Positions 19,025-27,589 of a stretch of 64,000 nt of DNA are shown in pieces. This DNA comes from Colwellia sp. 75C3 (GTDB lineage: Bacteria > Pseudomonadota > Gammaproteobacteria > Enterobacterales > Alteromonadaceae). The stretch covers positions 293,572-357,571 of the forward strand of contig NZ_PJAU01000054.1 of assembly GCF_002836255.1 (NCBI RefSeq), in the 5' to 3' direction. The position numbers and the translations under genes are program-made. Numbering within the stretch: the first letter of the stretch is position 1; every line of letters begins with the position of its first letter. A model generated the notes under the pieces. That model was not told the origin of the DNA. It worked only from the letters and a program-made list of their open reading frames with translations, and ran no database searches.

Positions 19025-19575
19025 GGTTTTCCTCCTGATTGAGTCCCTACGTTAGTGCCTACTTGAGAGTTCGTTAGAGTTTCTGGCGCATCACCTAAAG
19101 ATATCTGTGGAAAAAGCTCAGCATCAACTAAGTTAGCTGCAACTACTGCTTTAAAAGAGCGTACAGTGTCCATAGTAGATATAATCGTTTGATAATCGAT
19201 ATCTGGCGCAAGTAACAACACAATGTCACTTTTTTCTTGCTTATTTTGCTGAAAAGTTAGTTTCAAATCTTGCAAATAAATCGACAGGTTAGAAAACTGA
19301 TAACCGTTCTCTGTTTTATCAAATTTCTTCAATAAAATACCTGCTGGATAATTCAAGTCAAAGCCTGTTTGACTTATCACTAACTCTAAAACTTTAGGTT
19401 CATCATTAGGATTATTTGCAGCTTGCGCGGCAACAGGTAGTTGTAAGTTTAAAATACGTACCTGAGAAAATACCAAACTCAAAAGCAATACCGGCACGAG
19501 CACAATCATCAAGTTCATAAATGAAGTGATGTCGAGCTCTGCCTCAGGGGCATTAATGCGACGACGACGTCTCAT
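19021..19575 (-). CDS. ExbD-like motor subunit 1 (Asn at the conserved Asp)
   Basis: 184 residues, starting MRRRRRINAPEAELD. The ATG at 19575 is chosen because GAGG at 19584-19587 lies 8 bp upstream; a longer frame from 19611 lacks this support. One membrane helix (~20-40) and a periplasmic domain follow. Aligned by eye with E. coli ExbD (INVTPFIDVML), the segment LDITSFMNLMI puts Asn21 where the proton-binding aspartate should be. The two ExbD-like genes may form a mixed dimer in which only one subunit carries protons. It follows the ExbB-like gene by 4 bp. Confidence 0.85.
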   Translation of the reverse strand: MRRRRRINAPEAELDITSFMNLMIVLVPVLLLSLVFSQVRILNLQLPVAAQAANNPNDEPKVLELVISQTGFDLNYPAGILLKKFDKTENGYQFSNLSIYLQDLKLTFQQNKQEKSDIVLLLAPDIDYQTIISTMDTVRSFKAVVAANLVDAELFPQISLGDAPETLTNSQVGTNVGTQSGGKP

Positions 19576-19579
19576 TTTC

Positions 19580-20233
19580 TTAGCCTCGGTGTTCGTCAGA
19601 CGACTGACCAAAAGAAAGCGAGTTTAATAACTTGATGCCTGCCATTTCTAAAGAGTCAGCTATTGCGGCTGTTTTACCCATTAAACTAGTATGAAGTAAT
19701 ATTAGCGGGATTGCGGTGATCAAACCAAAAGCCGTAGTATTCATAGCCACTGAAATACTTGAAGACAGTAAGTTCGCCTTTTCAGCTGGATCCGCATTAG
19801 CAACCGCAGAGAAAGCGGCGATTAAGCCCATGATAGTACCAAGCAAACCAAGCAGTGTAGCAATGTTTGCTAAAACAGCTAAAAATGGCGTACGTTTTTC
19901 AAGACGTAACATATACTCCATCATGGTTTCTTCCATGGCGTATTCTACATCTTCTCTGCGCTTTACCGACGATAAACGCGCGATGCCGGATTGCAATACA
20001 TCAAGTACTGGCGCTGAATTTTCATTTGCATATTTACTGATCGTCTCAATATCACCTTTTTTTAGTGAATCCTTCAGCAGAGCAAAGGCTTTACGGTTAG
20101 TCCTTAACGCGGAACTTAAATATATCCAACGTTCTATACTAATCGCTAAACCAACTACTAGCACTAAGGCGATAGGGTAAATAAATGTTCCACCCGTTTG
20201 TAAAAAAGTGATTATGCTGTCGAAAATACCCAT
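19580..20233 (-). CDS. ExbB/TolQ/MotA-family proton channel protein
   Basis: 217 residues with three membrane segments (~18-36, ~118-142, ~160-182). The family motifs are LGLLGTIMGLIAAF and AMNTTAFGLITAIP, which line the proton path. It should form the pentameric channel around an ExbD dimer in the inner membrane. It heads the motor subset ExbB-ExbD-ExbD-TonB-like. A 125-bp spacer separates it from the upstream gene, so it may also have its own promoter. Confidence 0.93.
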   Translation of the reverse strand: MGIFDSIITFLQTGGTFIYPIALVLVVGLAISIERWIYLSSALRTNRKAFALLKDSLKKGDIETISKYANENSAPVLDVLQSGIARLSSVKRREDVEYAMEETMMEYMLRLEKRTPFLAVLANIATLLGLLGTIMGLIAAFSAVANADPAEKANLLSSSISVAMNTTAFGLITAIPLILLHTSLMGKTAAIADSLEMAGIKLLNSLSFGQSSDEHRG

Positions 20234-20358
20234 GTTGCTTTCCTTTATATTTTTATAATTTTTGCGGTTAGTTTTATGTAACTGATGTTTACGTACTTAG
20301 TTTCTGTAATGCTTCTAATAATTTATTATGCTGTTTTCATCACTATTACTATTACTAT

Positions 20359-20706
20359 TTAGTTAGGTTCCGCTTTAGCTTTCACTGCTAACGATTTATT
20401 AGCAAAAAATCGTACTTGCTCTTTAAATACCTTAGGGTTAATAGGACTGAAATGGGGTAACTTTATTGTGCGGGTTTTACCTTCCACTTCAATGACCTGA
20501 TCAACACCCTTCCACGGCATGATGTAAATAACATTAGGTTGTTCTTGCGATCCTTTCACCTGGCTTTGAATGATCAATGGTTCAGTCTTACTCGCTTTAT
20601 TACTGCTCTTATCGGCTAATGGCATAACCTCGGCAGACTGTACCGTTTGAGTCAGCAAGATGAATCCAGCTAAAGTTAATACTAGAAGTGGTGAAAATTT
20701 ATTCAT
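20359..20706 (-). CDS. Small periplasmic protein of the motor cluster
   Basis: 115 residues with a signal peptide ending near VQSA (residue ~24). The mature part is basic and strand-rich, with YIMPWKGVDQVIEV in the middle. I do not recognise a family. It overlaps the stop of the upstream TPR lipoprotein gene by 4 bp, so it is translationally coupled to it and surely belongs to the cluster. Confidence 0.65.
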   Translation of the reverse strand: MNKFSPLLVLTLAGFILLTQTVQSAEVMPLADKSSNKASKTEPLIIQSQVKGSQEQPNVIYIMPWKGVDQVIEVEGKTRTIKLPHFSPINPKVFKEQVRFFANKSLAVKAKAEPN

Positions 20707-21590
20707 GATTTTTCCTCCTGCGTATGATTTACAGCGCCCGTTTGATCATCAACCTCAGGTTCATCTAATTTAAGCTCAACTGCTGCTTTTATTATCTCCG
20801 GCTCAACCAGCTTAGGGGCAGATTTATCAACGGTTGGAACGTCTAGCCCCGCTCGTTTTATTTTTATTTCTAATCCAGCCAGCCAACGTTTAACTTCTTC
20901 ATCATTACTGTTGAGTAACAGGTAGGAACGATAATAACCATGAGCATCAAGTAAACGTCCACGATAAAGCTCTAATAAAATAGCCATACTTGCTTGCGCT
21001 TCAGAAAAATCGGGCCAAATAGCTAACGCCGCCAAGTAACTCTGTTCGGCTTTATCAAATTGTCCCTGTAATCGATAAGTTTGTCCCTGTAAGTGATGAG
21101 CATACAAATTAAGATTGTTAACGGTAATAGCCCTATCAAGTAATACCTGCGCTTGAATTAGCTTACCTTGCTCTTTGACAATGATGGCTTTATTGACATA
21201 ACTTCCCGATAATTGCGGTTGAGCAAGGATCACTTGATCAAATAAACTTTGCGCTTGTTGCCATTTTTTATCTTTCATCAAGCTAATGGCTTGTTGGTAA
21301 TCTTTAAGCACATTGTCAGGCACAGGAATGGGTTTAGTAGCTTGTTGCTGTAAATACAGATTAACTGCAGGAGCTTTATTACCTTGTGCAATATCTTCGT
21401 CTACAATGCTTTCACCAGTAACAAGAGCCGCTGACACTGAATTTTTCTTACTTTCATCTACAGTGGGGTTTGAACTACACGCACTAAGCCATAGTGATAG
21501 CGTTATCGCTATAACAACCGCTTTAGTAGATTTACTTGTATGAAAAAAGTGTTTTCCTCCAGCAGCGCTAGTAAATTTCTTGAATAGCAT
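20703..21590 (-). CDS. TPR lipoprotein
   Basis: 295 residues. The signal peptide ends in the lipobox LSAC (cysteine near 38), so the protein is lipid-anchored, probably in the outer membrane. About four tetratricopeptide-type repeats fill residues ~85-230 (for example AISLMKDKKWQQAQSLF and AEQSYLAALAIWPDFSEAQ). The C-terminus is acidic. Its start overlaps the end of the 1092-residue TPR gene by 23 bp. TPR lipoproteins of this size occur in the Agl-Glt gliding core, which fits the adjacent motor genes. Confidence 0.82.
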   Translation of the reverse strand: MLFKKFTSAAGGKHFFHTSKSTKAVVIAITLSLWLSACSSNPTVDESKKNSVSAALVTGESIVDEDIAQGNKAPAVNLYLQQQATKPIPVPDNVLKDYQQAISLMKDKKWQQAQSLFDQVILAQPQLSGSYVNKAIIVKEQGKLIQAQVLLDRAITVNNLNLYAHHLQGQTYRLQGQFDKAEQSYLAALAIWPDFSEAQASMAILLELYRGRLLDAHGYYRSYLLLNSNDEEVKRWLAGLEIKIKRAGLDVPTVDKSAPKLVEPEIIKAAVELKLDEPEVDDQTGAVNHTQEEKS

Positions 21591-24500
21591 GACTTGTGCG
21601 CTCCTGTTTATTATATTGGCCAGGATCTAACTCAGCCAATGCGCTGAAACTCCGCTCAACCCAAGCATCAAATACGTCTTGCCAAGCTCGTTGAGCATTG
21701 TTGGTATGTATTTCAATCGCTTTATCTTCAAATGGGATAGCAATATCTTCCAGTAATAATTCATACTCTTCTAACGCTAGCTCATCGAGATCATTAGGCC
21801 GTTCTGAAGACATAATGTCACTCGCCAATAGACCATACATGGTCGCTAAATTAAATGATGCTTGTGGCACAAACTCAGCCATTTGATAGGACAACACTTT
21901 TTGATAATATCCAATCGCTAACTTCATCGCTGATTGTTTTCGTTTCAAACTTTTATTGAGCGGTAATTTAAGCTTTGCCCAAGTAAACGTTTGTTGATGC
22001 GCTTTTCCTAAACCTAACGCGGCATATGACGCTAAGTATTCTGTTCTAGCGGTAATACTACTTGCTGAGTTTCTTAACTTAATATCATGGTATTTAACAA
22101 TCTTGCGATACCAAAAATACTGCTTATTGCTATCCTTTTTCTTTTGATAAAACTCACTGAGCTTTAAGCGTACTTCCTGCGCTACAACAAAAGGCTTAGG
22201 GTATTTATGGGCATAAGTTCGGTAAGTGGTTAATGCTTTATCCGTATTACCCGCTTTTTGATAATACTCAGCTGCGGTATATTGTGCCTCACGCTTTAAT
22301 TCATCAGAAAAGCCAATCGATTCAGGTCCATTAATCATGGCTAATAATTGCGCCGCTGCTAACTGCCACTGCTGGGTATTTTCATAAGCCTTGGCTAACT
22401 TTGCCGAAATTGATCGGCTATATTCGTGACTTGGGTAGCGTTTTTTAAAATCAGATAATACTTTAATACCTTGTCGCCACTGCTTCTGCGCCAGCAAAAT
22501 ATTACCGGCATCAAACTCTGCGTTTAACCTATATGAAGATTCTGGTACTACTTTGCCGACACGTAAGTAATCTTGAACCGCTAGCAATGGTTGCTCTTTT
22601 ACTAAACCTTGCGCTTGAAAATAGATACATGATGCTAATAGTTCGCGTATTTCTTTGCGTTTCTTTATTTGTCTTTTATTGGTGCTAGCTACATAGGTTA
22701 ATGCTAATTGATAAGCCGCTTCAGCCTGAAGATAACGCTTTTGCTGGTACAGACTATTCGCCTGTAATTGGCTGGCAATTTGCACCTGCTTCAGGGCGAG
22801 CTTATTTAACTTAGTTAACTTAATTGGCACATATGATTTCTTTGCTGAAACTGGTACCGATGCTTGGGAATCTATAGGAATAACCAAATGGCTTTGTAAA
22901 ATGAAGTCACTGTAATATTTGACTGCTTGATGGTCTTTAGCACTATAGGCATATTGTGCAGCCTGTGTCGCTAAGGTAAGTACTCGACTATCTTTTGGAT
23001 AACTAGCTACAAAAAGTTGGTCTAATTGATTACGTGTCAGTAACAGCAATTTTTGTTCATCACTTAAACCAAACGTATGCAAAGAGTCTGTCGTTTTAAC
23101 TTTACCGACTTTAAGCATTTCTCGAGTAGTTAATGTTGCCGCATAAGCAGCTTCAAGACGAATGATTACACTAGCTTCATCTATTTTATCGTTCTCATTA
23201 AATGACTTTGTTGCGCTTGGATAAAACGTTAGCTGTGTTGATTTTCCCTTTAACCCTAGCTTGCTTTCATCGTGCTCAACGACTGAGATTTCTAACTCTT
23301 TTTTATAGGCTATCAATTGATAAGTTTTTAACGCCTGCTGATATTGCTGTGCCTCAAAATTAGCATCGGCAAAAAGAAGTTCATCCGCTAACAGGCTTTT
23401 ACTCAATTTAGGTTTATTTTTCTGGTAATTAGCTTGCGGAAGTTTAGCCAATTCTAAATAGGTTGCCAGTGCTAGACTGGTATTAACAAAAGCTAAGCGT
23501 CGCTTATTTTTAGCAGTTAAACGTTGCGCGTTAGCATAAAGGCGACGGCTATGTTGGTAACTAAAACGCAATAAGTTAGGTAATATTTCATCATTAATCT
23601 CACGCTGAGTTAAACTTTGGTTACTTTTAGCTGCATGTGCCTTTTGCCAAAGAGTACTGTTAAGACCGAATTGTTTCACGTAGTTTTGTTTTAATGCTCT
23701 ACTTGCGCTGTATTTCCCTTGCTGCTCAAGTAATTCTAACAATGCCAATGAATATCTCGCCGCCCAAATAGTATTTGGCGCTAGAGTGATATAGGCTTTA
23801 TAGGCTAATTCAGCATCATATTTAAGTTCATTTTTGATTAAGAAGTCAGCTAAATTTTTAAACAAGATATGACGATAAAGAGTTAAGTTAGTGAGTCCTT
23901 GTTGCTGTTTTGTTAGGGCGACTAATGATGCAGACTGTTGCTGCTGGCTCAATGAAATACTTAATACCCGCTGTACATCAGCCACTAAACTAGCGTAGCG
24001 AGGGTCGAGCTTCTCAAAGCTAAAATCATCTTGATAACGTCGCATATCTTCTTGGTCGACTAAGTAATCAAGTAACGAGATAAACTCAATATCCGCTTGG
24101 GCTAAACGGTTAAGCTTAAACAATACCCAGGCAGACATATAGCGACTATTAACATAATAAGTCTCATTATTTACCGCTGTACTCGCTGCGTTACTTACCG
24201 AGGAATATGCTTCCAGTGCAGCAGGATAGGCTTGAAAATTATAATAAATATCGCCACGCCTAAAGTTTAATTCAGCGCCATATTGGCTGTTCGGATATTT
24301 AGCGAGTAAAGCCTCCATTTGTCGTAAGCTTTCTTTAGACTTGCCCTGCAAATCAAGTGACTTAGCCAATTGATATTGCATCCATTCATTATCGCTGCGC
24401 TCTGGGAAGCGTGTAATTAAATCTTGATAAGACAATACTAAGGCATTCAAGGCTTCATCAGATTTTTGTAAACCTTGGGCATCAGTCAAATCTTCATCAT

Positions 24501-24846
24501 CAATTAACTCATACGCTTGAGTATTCATTTGAACCAAGCGGTATTCTATTTGTGCCCTCACTTCTAGATCAGGCTCTAAGGTAAGTATTGTTTGGTATAA
24601 TTCAGCTAGTTTACTCGCTCTTTGAGATCGGCTTAAGGTAATACTGTCAATTTCAATACTTGCTTGTTCATTGGCTAAGTCAGCTAAGGTCTTTCGTGTT
24701 GAATTTTCATTTTGTTCAGTGCTTTGACAACCCACTAACACGATTGAAAATACAGTAATAAAGGCAAATTTTAACCAATAGGATATTACGAATAAACCTT
24801 TATTAACTATTGTATTAAATATTGGGTTAACTACTTTAAATAACAT
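21568..24846 (-). CDS. Large TPR-repeat lipoprotein
   Basis: 1092 residues. The N-terminal signal ends in the lipobox LVGC (cysteine near 40). The rest is an almost continuous helical array with many TPR-like units, for example YQLAKSLDLQGKSKESLRQM and FRRGDIYYNFQAYPAALEAY. Being exported, it probably lines or spans the periplasm as a scaffold. Its ATG shares a base with the stop of the upstream TPR gene (TAATG), so the two are coupled. By analogy only, it may match the large TPR scaffold of Agl-Glt-type machines. Confidence 0.85.
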   Translation of the reverse strand: MLFKVVNPIFNTIVNKGLFVISYWLKFAFITVFSIVLVGCQSTEQNENSTRKTLADLANEQASIEIDSITLSRSQRASKLAELYQTILTLEPDLEVRAQIEYRLVQMNTQAYELIDDEDLTDAQGLQKSDEALNALVLSYQDLITRFPERSDNEWMQYQLAKSLDLQGKSKESLRQMEALLAKYPNSQYGAELNFRRGDIYYNFQAYPAALEAYSSVSNAASTAVNNETYYVNSRYMSAWVLFKLNRLAQADIEFISLLDYLVDQEDMRRYQDDFSFEKLDPRYASLVADVQRVLSISLSQQQQSASLVALTKQQQGLTNLTLYRHILFKNLADFLIKNELKYDAELAYKAYITLAPNTIWAARYSLALLELLEQQGKYSASRALKQNYVKQFGLNSTLWQKAHAAKSNQSLTQREINDEILPNLLRFSYQHSRRLYANAQRLTAKNKRRLAFVNTSLALATYLELAKLPQANYQKNKPKLSKSLLADELLFADANFEAQQYQQALKTYQLIAYKKELEISVVEHDESKLGLKGKSTQLTFYPSATKSFNENDKIDEASVIIRLEAAYAATLTTREMLKVGKVKTTDSLHTFGLSDEQKLLLLTRNQLDQLFVASYPKDSRVLTLATQAAQYAYSAKDHQAVKYYSDFILQSHLVIPIDSQASVPVSAKKSYVPIKLTKLNKLALKQVQIASQLQANSLYQQKRYLQAEAAYQLALTYVASTNKRQIKKRKEIRELLASCIYFQAQGLVKEQPLLAVQDYLRVGKVVPESSYRLNAEFDAGNILLAQKQWRQGIKVLSDFKKRYPSHEYSRSISAKLAKAYENTQQWQLAAAQLLAMINGPESIGFSDELKREAQYTAAEYYQKAGNTDKALTTYRTYAHKYPKPFVVAQEVRLKLSEFYQKKKDSNKQYFWYRKIVKYHDIKLRNSASSITARTEYLASYAALGLGKAHQQTFTWAKLKLPLNKSLKRKQSAMKLAIGYYQKVLSYQMAEFVPQASFNLATMYGLLASDIMSSERPNDLDELALEEYELLLEDIAIPFEDKAIEIHTNNAQRAWQDVFDAWVERSFSALAELDPGQYNKQERTSHAIQEIY

Positions 24847-26948
24847 TAATGAGCACCCGCTATAGCCGATATTTTTTCAGAAACAGCTAACTTAGCTGAT
24901 GGCACTAATTTAATAGATAACCTTTTATCTGCTCTCGCCATACGTTCTAATACTTTCGCCATACCTTGACGAGTGCTTAACAAGTGTTCAGCTAAAACAA
25001 CGTCCTGCTCATCAATATAAAGTTTAACTTTCTCTCTTATTTTCACACTGAGCTTTTCACGTAATTGAGCCGATTGTGTTAGTAGGGATTTAAGTTGCTG
25101 CTCACCCTGGTTATGCTTTTTGATACTGAGTTCGAGAGAGCCTTGTGTGTTTGATATTTTCGCTACTTCTTGCTGCTGAAGAGTAACGCCAGCAATGGCA
25201 CTATCTAATTGCTGTAATTGTTTTTTACGTTGCCAAGCGCGCTGAGGATATTGCTCTGCGAGCTGCCATGATAATACCCCTGTAACTCGCGCTAAGCGTT
25301 GTTTATATTCACTTGTATTTTTCTTATCACCAATCGATGTCAAGGCGCTATTGCTACGTACAATCCGATCAAGCCACTGACTTTCTTCTTCATTAGAAAA
25401 TGCTGAACTCTGTTTATTCGCTAATTGCTTCGACAGTAATTTAGCCAAACGGTCTCGTTCACCTTTCAACTGTGCAAAAACATTTTGTTTATCACGTGTT
25501 GCTTGAGCGGCAATAATATTTTTCTTTCGCTGTTGATTAAGACTAATTATTTCAGCTAACCAAACTGTTTTATCGAGTAAACCTTGTAACTGCCCTGTTA
25601 GCTCATCAACATCAATTAAACCTTGGTATAAACTCACTAGCTCTGCATTATACAGAGCTTGTTGTAGCCAAACTGACTGAGGGAGATAATCGAGTGTTTT
25701 ATTTGAATTCGGCTGACTAAACTTACCATTCTGGCTGATAGAATTTGACTGAACGGATGGAGAGAAGTCGAGTAAATTTTTACTTTTATCAAAAGCGATA
25801 GAGAATTCAGCAAGATCTTGCTGACGTTGTAAAAAGAAACTTTCCACTGTTTGATAAGCACTAACACCTTGGGCCAGTGATTTTTGATCGCTCACTTGCT
25901 CTGCCATTAATTCAGCTGACTGCCAACTTAGCTGAGAGTAAGGATATTTTTTATAATGTAAGTTTAATAAATTAAAGGCGATATCGTATTGATCAACTTG
26001 TTGACTGGCAAAGGCGAATAAAAATAGCGCTGATTCTGCGTAGGGGCTTTGTTCTGGAAAGGTTTTTAACTCGCTAAAGGCTAAGCTATAACGTTCTTGG
26101 CTAATATATATTTGTGCAAGTAACAATTGCGCATAGTCTTGAATCGCTTGCCTTTGCAAAACGGCCATTTCTCTCTTTTCACTTTCAGAAGAAATAGTGT
26201 CTTCATCCAAAAATAAACGCGTCCAAAAGTTATGCTTCTCTTGATACCAAGTTGTTATTTTTATCGTCTTTAATTTATTGATGGCTAAATCATATTGTGC
26301 AGCATCAACCCGAGCTAACTCAATTAGCCTTAATGCCTCATTCAACTGGATATATGGAGAACTTGTATTAGCACCTGATTCTGTTGCAGGTTTAGCCAGT
26401 AAATCACTGTTATTTTCAGGCCAATAGGCTAATTGATTGAGCACATGATATTCTTGGTAATAACTCGAGGAAACAGATGTTATTCTCCCTAGAGTTTCCT
26501 TAGCTTGGCTAGTGTCGCCTTGCGATAGATATTGATTAGTTAATGACAATAAGGCGATTAGTCGTAACTCACTCGCTTTGGCTGATTTTTTGTTATGCTT
26601 CTCTGAGTTTTTTTCAGCATCAAGTAAGCCATCAAAATTGACCAATGTAGTTTTTGCCTGCTGTAATAAACCCACTGAAAGTTGCAAACCCGCTTCGAAT
26701 AAAGCGGCACGACTATCTAAAGACGTTAATTTAGCCTTATTCTGCTCTACTTGAGATAACGCCTGCTCTTGGTCATCTTGAAAGTAAAAATAAAGCGCTT
26801 GGCGGTAATACTTATCTTGTAGATCAGTTTTGATAACAACTGTACTTTCATCACTCTGACCGCTTTGTGCATAGATCATCGATACTTGACTAGATAAGAC
26901 CAGCAGCAACAATTTAACTAATAGCGTAAAGTTTACTTTAATGCCCAT
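24846..26948 (-). CDS. Exported helical-repeat (TPR-like) protein
   Basis: 700 residues with a signal peptide ending near IYAQ (residue ~28). Helical repeats follow (residues ~45-400, e.g. QALYFYFQDDQEQALSQVE and ALFLFAFASQQVDQYDIAF), then a long coiled-coil-prone part with many Gln, Lys and Glu residues (~430-680). It lacks a lipobox, so it is soluble in the periplasm or held by partners. It lies 6 bp after the coiled-coil protein gene and is coupled to the next TPR gene. It is probably another periplasmic scaffold element of the machine. Confidence 0.78.
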   Translation of the reverse strand: MGIKVNFTLLVKLLLLVLSSQVSMIYAQSGQSDESTVVIKTDLQDKYYRQALYFYFQDDQEQALSQVEQNKAKLTSLDSRAALFEAGLQLSVGLLQQAKTTLVNFDGLLDAEKNSEKHNKKSAKASELRLIALLSLTNQYLSQGDTSQAKETLGRITSVSSSYYQEYHVLNQLAYWPENNSDLLAKPATESGANTSSPYIQLNEALRLIELARVDAAQYDLAINKLKTIKITTWYQEKHNFWTRLFLDEDTISSESEKREMAVLQRQAIQDYAQLLLAQIYISQERYSLAFSELKTFPEQSPYAESALFLFAFASQQVDQYDIAFNLLNLHYKKYPYSQLSWQSAELMAEQVSDQKSLAQGVSAYQTVESFFLQRQQDLAEFSIAFDKSKNLLDFSPSVQSNSISQNGKFSQPNSNKTLDYLPQSVWLQQALYNAELVSLYQGLIDVDELTGQLQGLLDKTVWLAEIISLNQQRKKNIIAAQATRDKQNVFAQLKGERDRLAKLLSKQLANKQSSAFSNEEESQWLDRIVRSNSALTSIGDKKNTSEYKQRLARVTGVLSWQLAEQYPQRAWQRKKQLQQLDSAIAGVTLQQQEVAKISNTQGSLELSIKKHNQGEQQLKSLLTQSAQLREKLSVKIREKVKLYIDEQDVVLAEHLLSTRQGMAKVLERMARADKRLSIKLVPSAKLAVSEKISAIAGAH

Positions 26949-26954
26949 AGTGAC

Positions 26955-27521
26955 TTATAAAATCCATTCTTCAACAACAACTTGGCTTCTATACGTTTTA
27001 GTATTATCCATAACCTTAAGTTCAATCATCAAAGCCTCATCATCTTTCTCAAATTGATACTCAGCAGCTCTTTTTACCATACGACCTTCAGGATCAATAC
27101 CAGTAAAGATTGCCGTTAATTGATATTGTCCTATTTTCAAATTACCTAAATACAGCTTTTGAATACCACCTTGCTCTAATGCTTCACGTTGTCGTTTGGT
27201 ATATAAAAAACCAGCGACATCTTTATCGTTAATTTTAACTTCAACACTATCAATGGCAAAAAATTTACCGGTATCCACAGAGACAAAAAAGGCAACTTGA
27301 GTACTGGCAGGAAATAACAAATCTTCCTCCAAGATAAATAGCTCTCGGTTAAGTTGCAGTACTTGCGATTTTAACTGTTCAAGTTGCTGTGCTAACTCAC
27401 TGCTAGAGTCGGCTGTTGAATTGCCTTGGATAGAAAGAGCATCAGCAGCAACGCTATAACTGTTGAAGCTTATAACCAGTAATAAAGCGGTGACTGTTTT
27501 AAAAAAACTACATGTTTTCAT
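26955..27521 (-). CDS. Periplasmic coiled-coil/beta protein, function unknown
   Basis: 188 residues with a signal peptide ending near SVAA (~residue 26). A short coiled coil (~40-65, LAQQLEQLKSQVLQLNREL) leads into a beta-rich domain with VKINDKDVAGFLYTKRQREA. I do not recognise the family. It is the first gene after a strong hairpin that separates it from the DUF3570 gene, and 6 bp upstream of the 700-residue TPR gene, so it opens the motor/scaffold half of the cluster. Confidence 0.7.
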   Translation of the reverse strand: MKTCSFFKTVTALLLVISFNSYSVAADALSIQGNSTADSSSELAQQLEQLKSQVLQLNRELFILEEDLLFPASTQVAFFVSVDTGKFFAIDSVEVKINDKDVAGFLYTKRQREALEQGGIQKLYLGNLKIGQYQLTAIFTGIDPEGRMVKRAAEYQFEKDDEALMIELKVMDNTKTYRSQVVVEEWIL

Positions 27522-27548
27522 ATTGAATAAGTACCTAGCATGACTTGG

Positions 27549-27589
27549 AAAAGCCTTTAAAAACGTTTAAAACCTTTTTAAAGGCTTTT
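27549..27589 (-). terminator. Long hairpin between the redox and motor halves of the cluster
   Basis: AAAAGCCTTTAAAAA (27549-27563) pairs perfectly with TTTTTAAAGGCTTTT (27575-27589) around an 11-base loop. Read on the minus strand it follows the DUF3570 gene directly and ends in a short T run, so it may stop or attenuate transcription into the downstream TPR/motor genes. Confidence 0.7.

Noticed and set aside
17526..20233. Ordinary TonB-ExbB-ExbD siderophore system
   Set aside because: Two unequal ExbD genes, an AgmX-type arm, large TPR lipoproteins and no TonB-dependent receptor argue against it.
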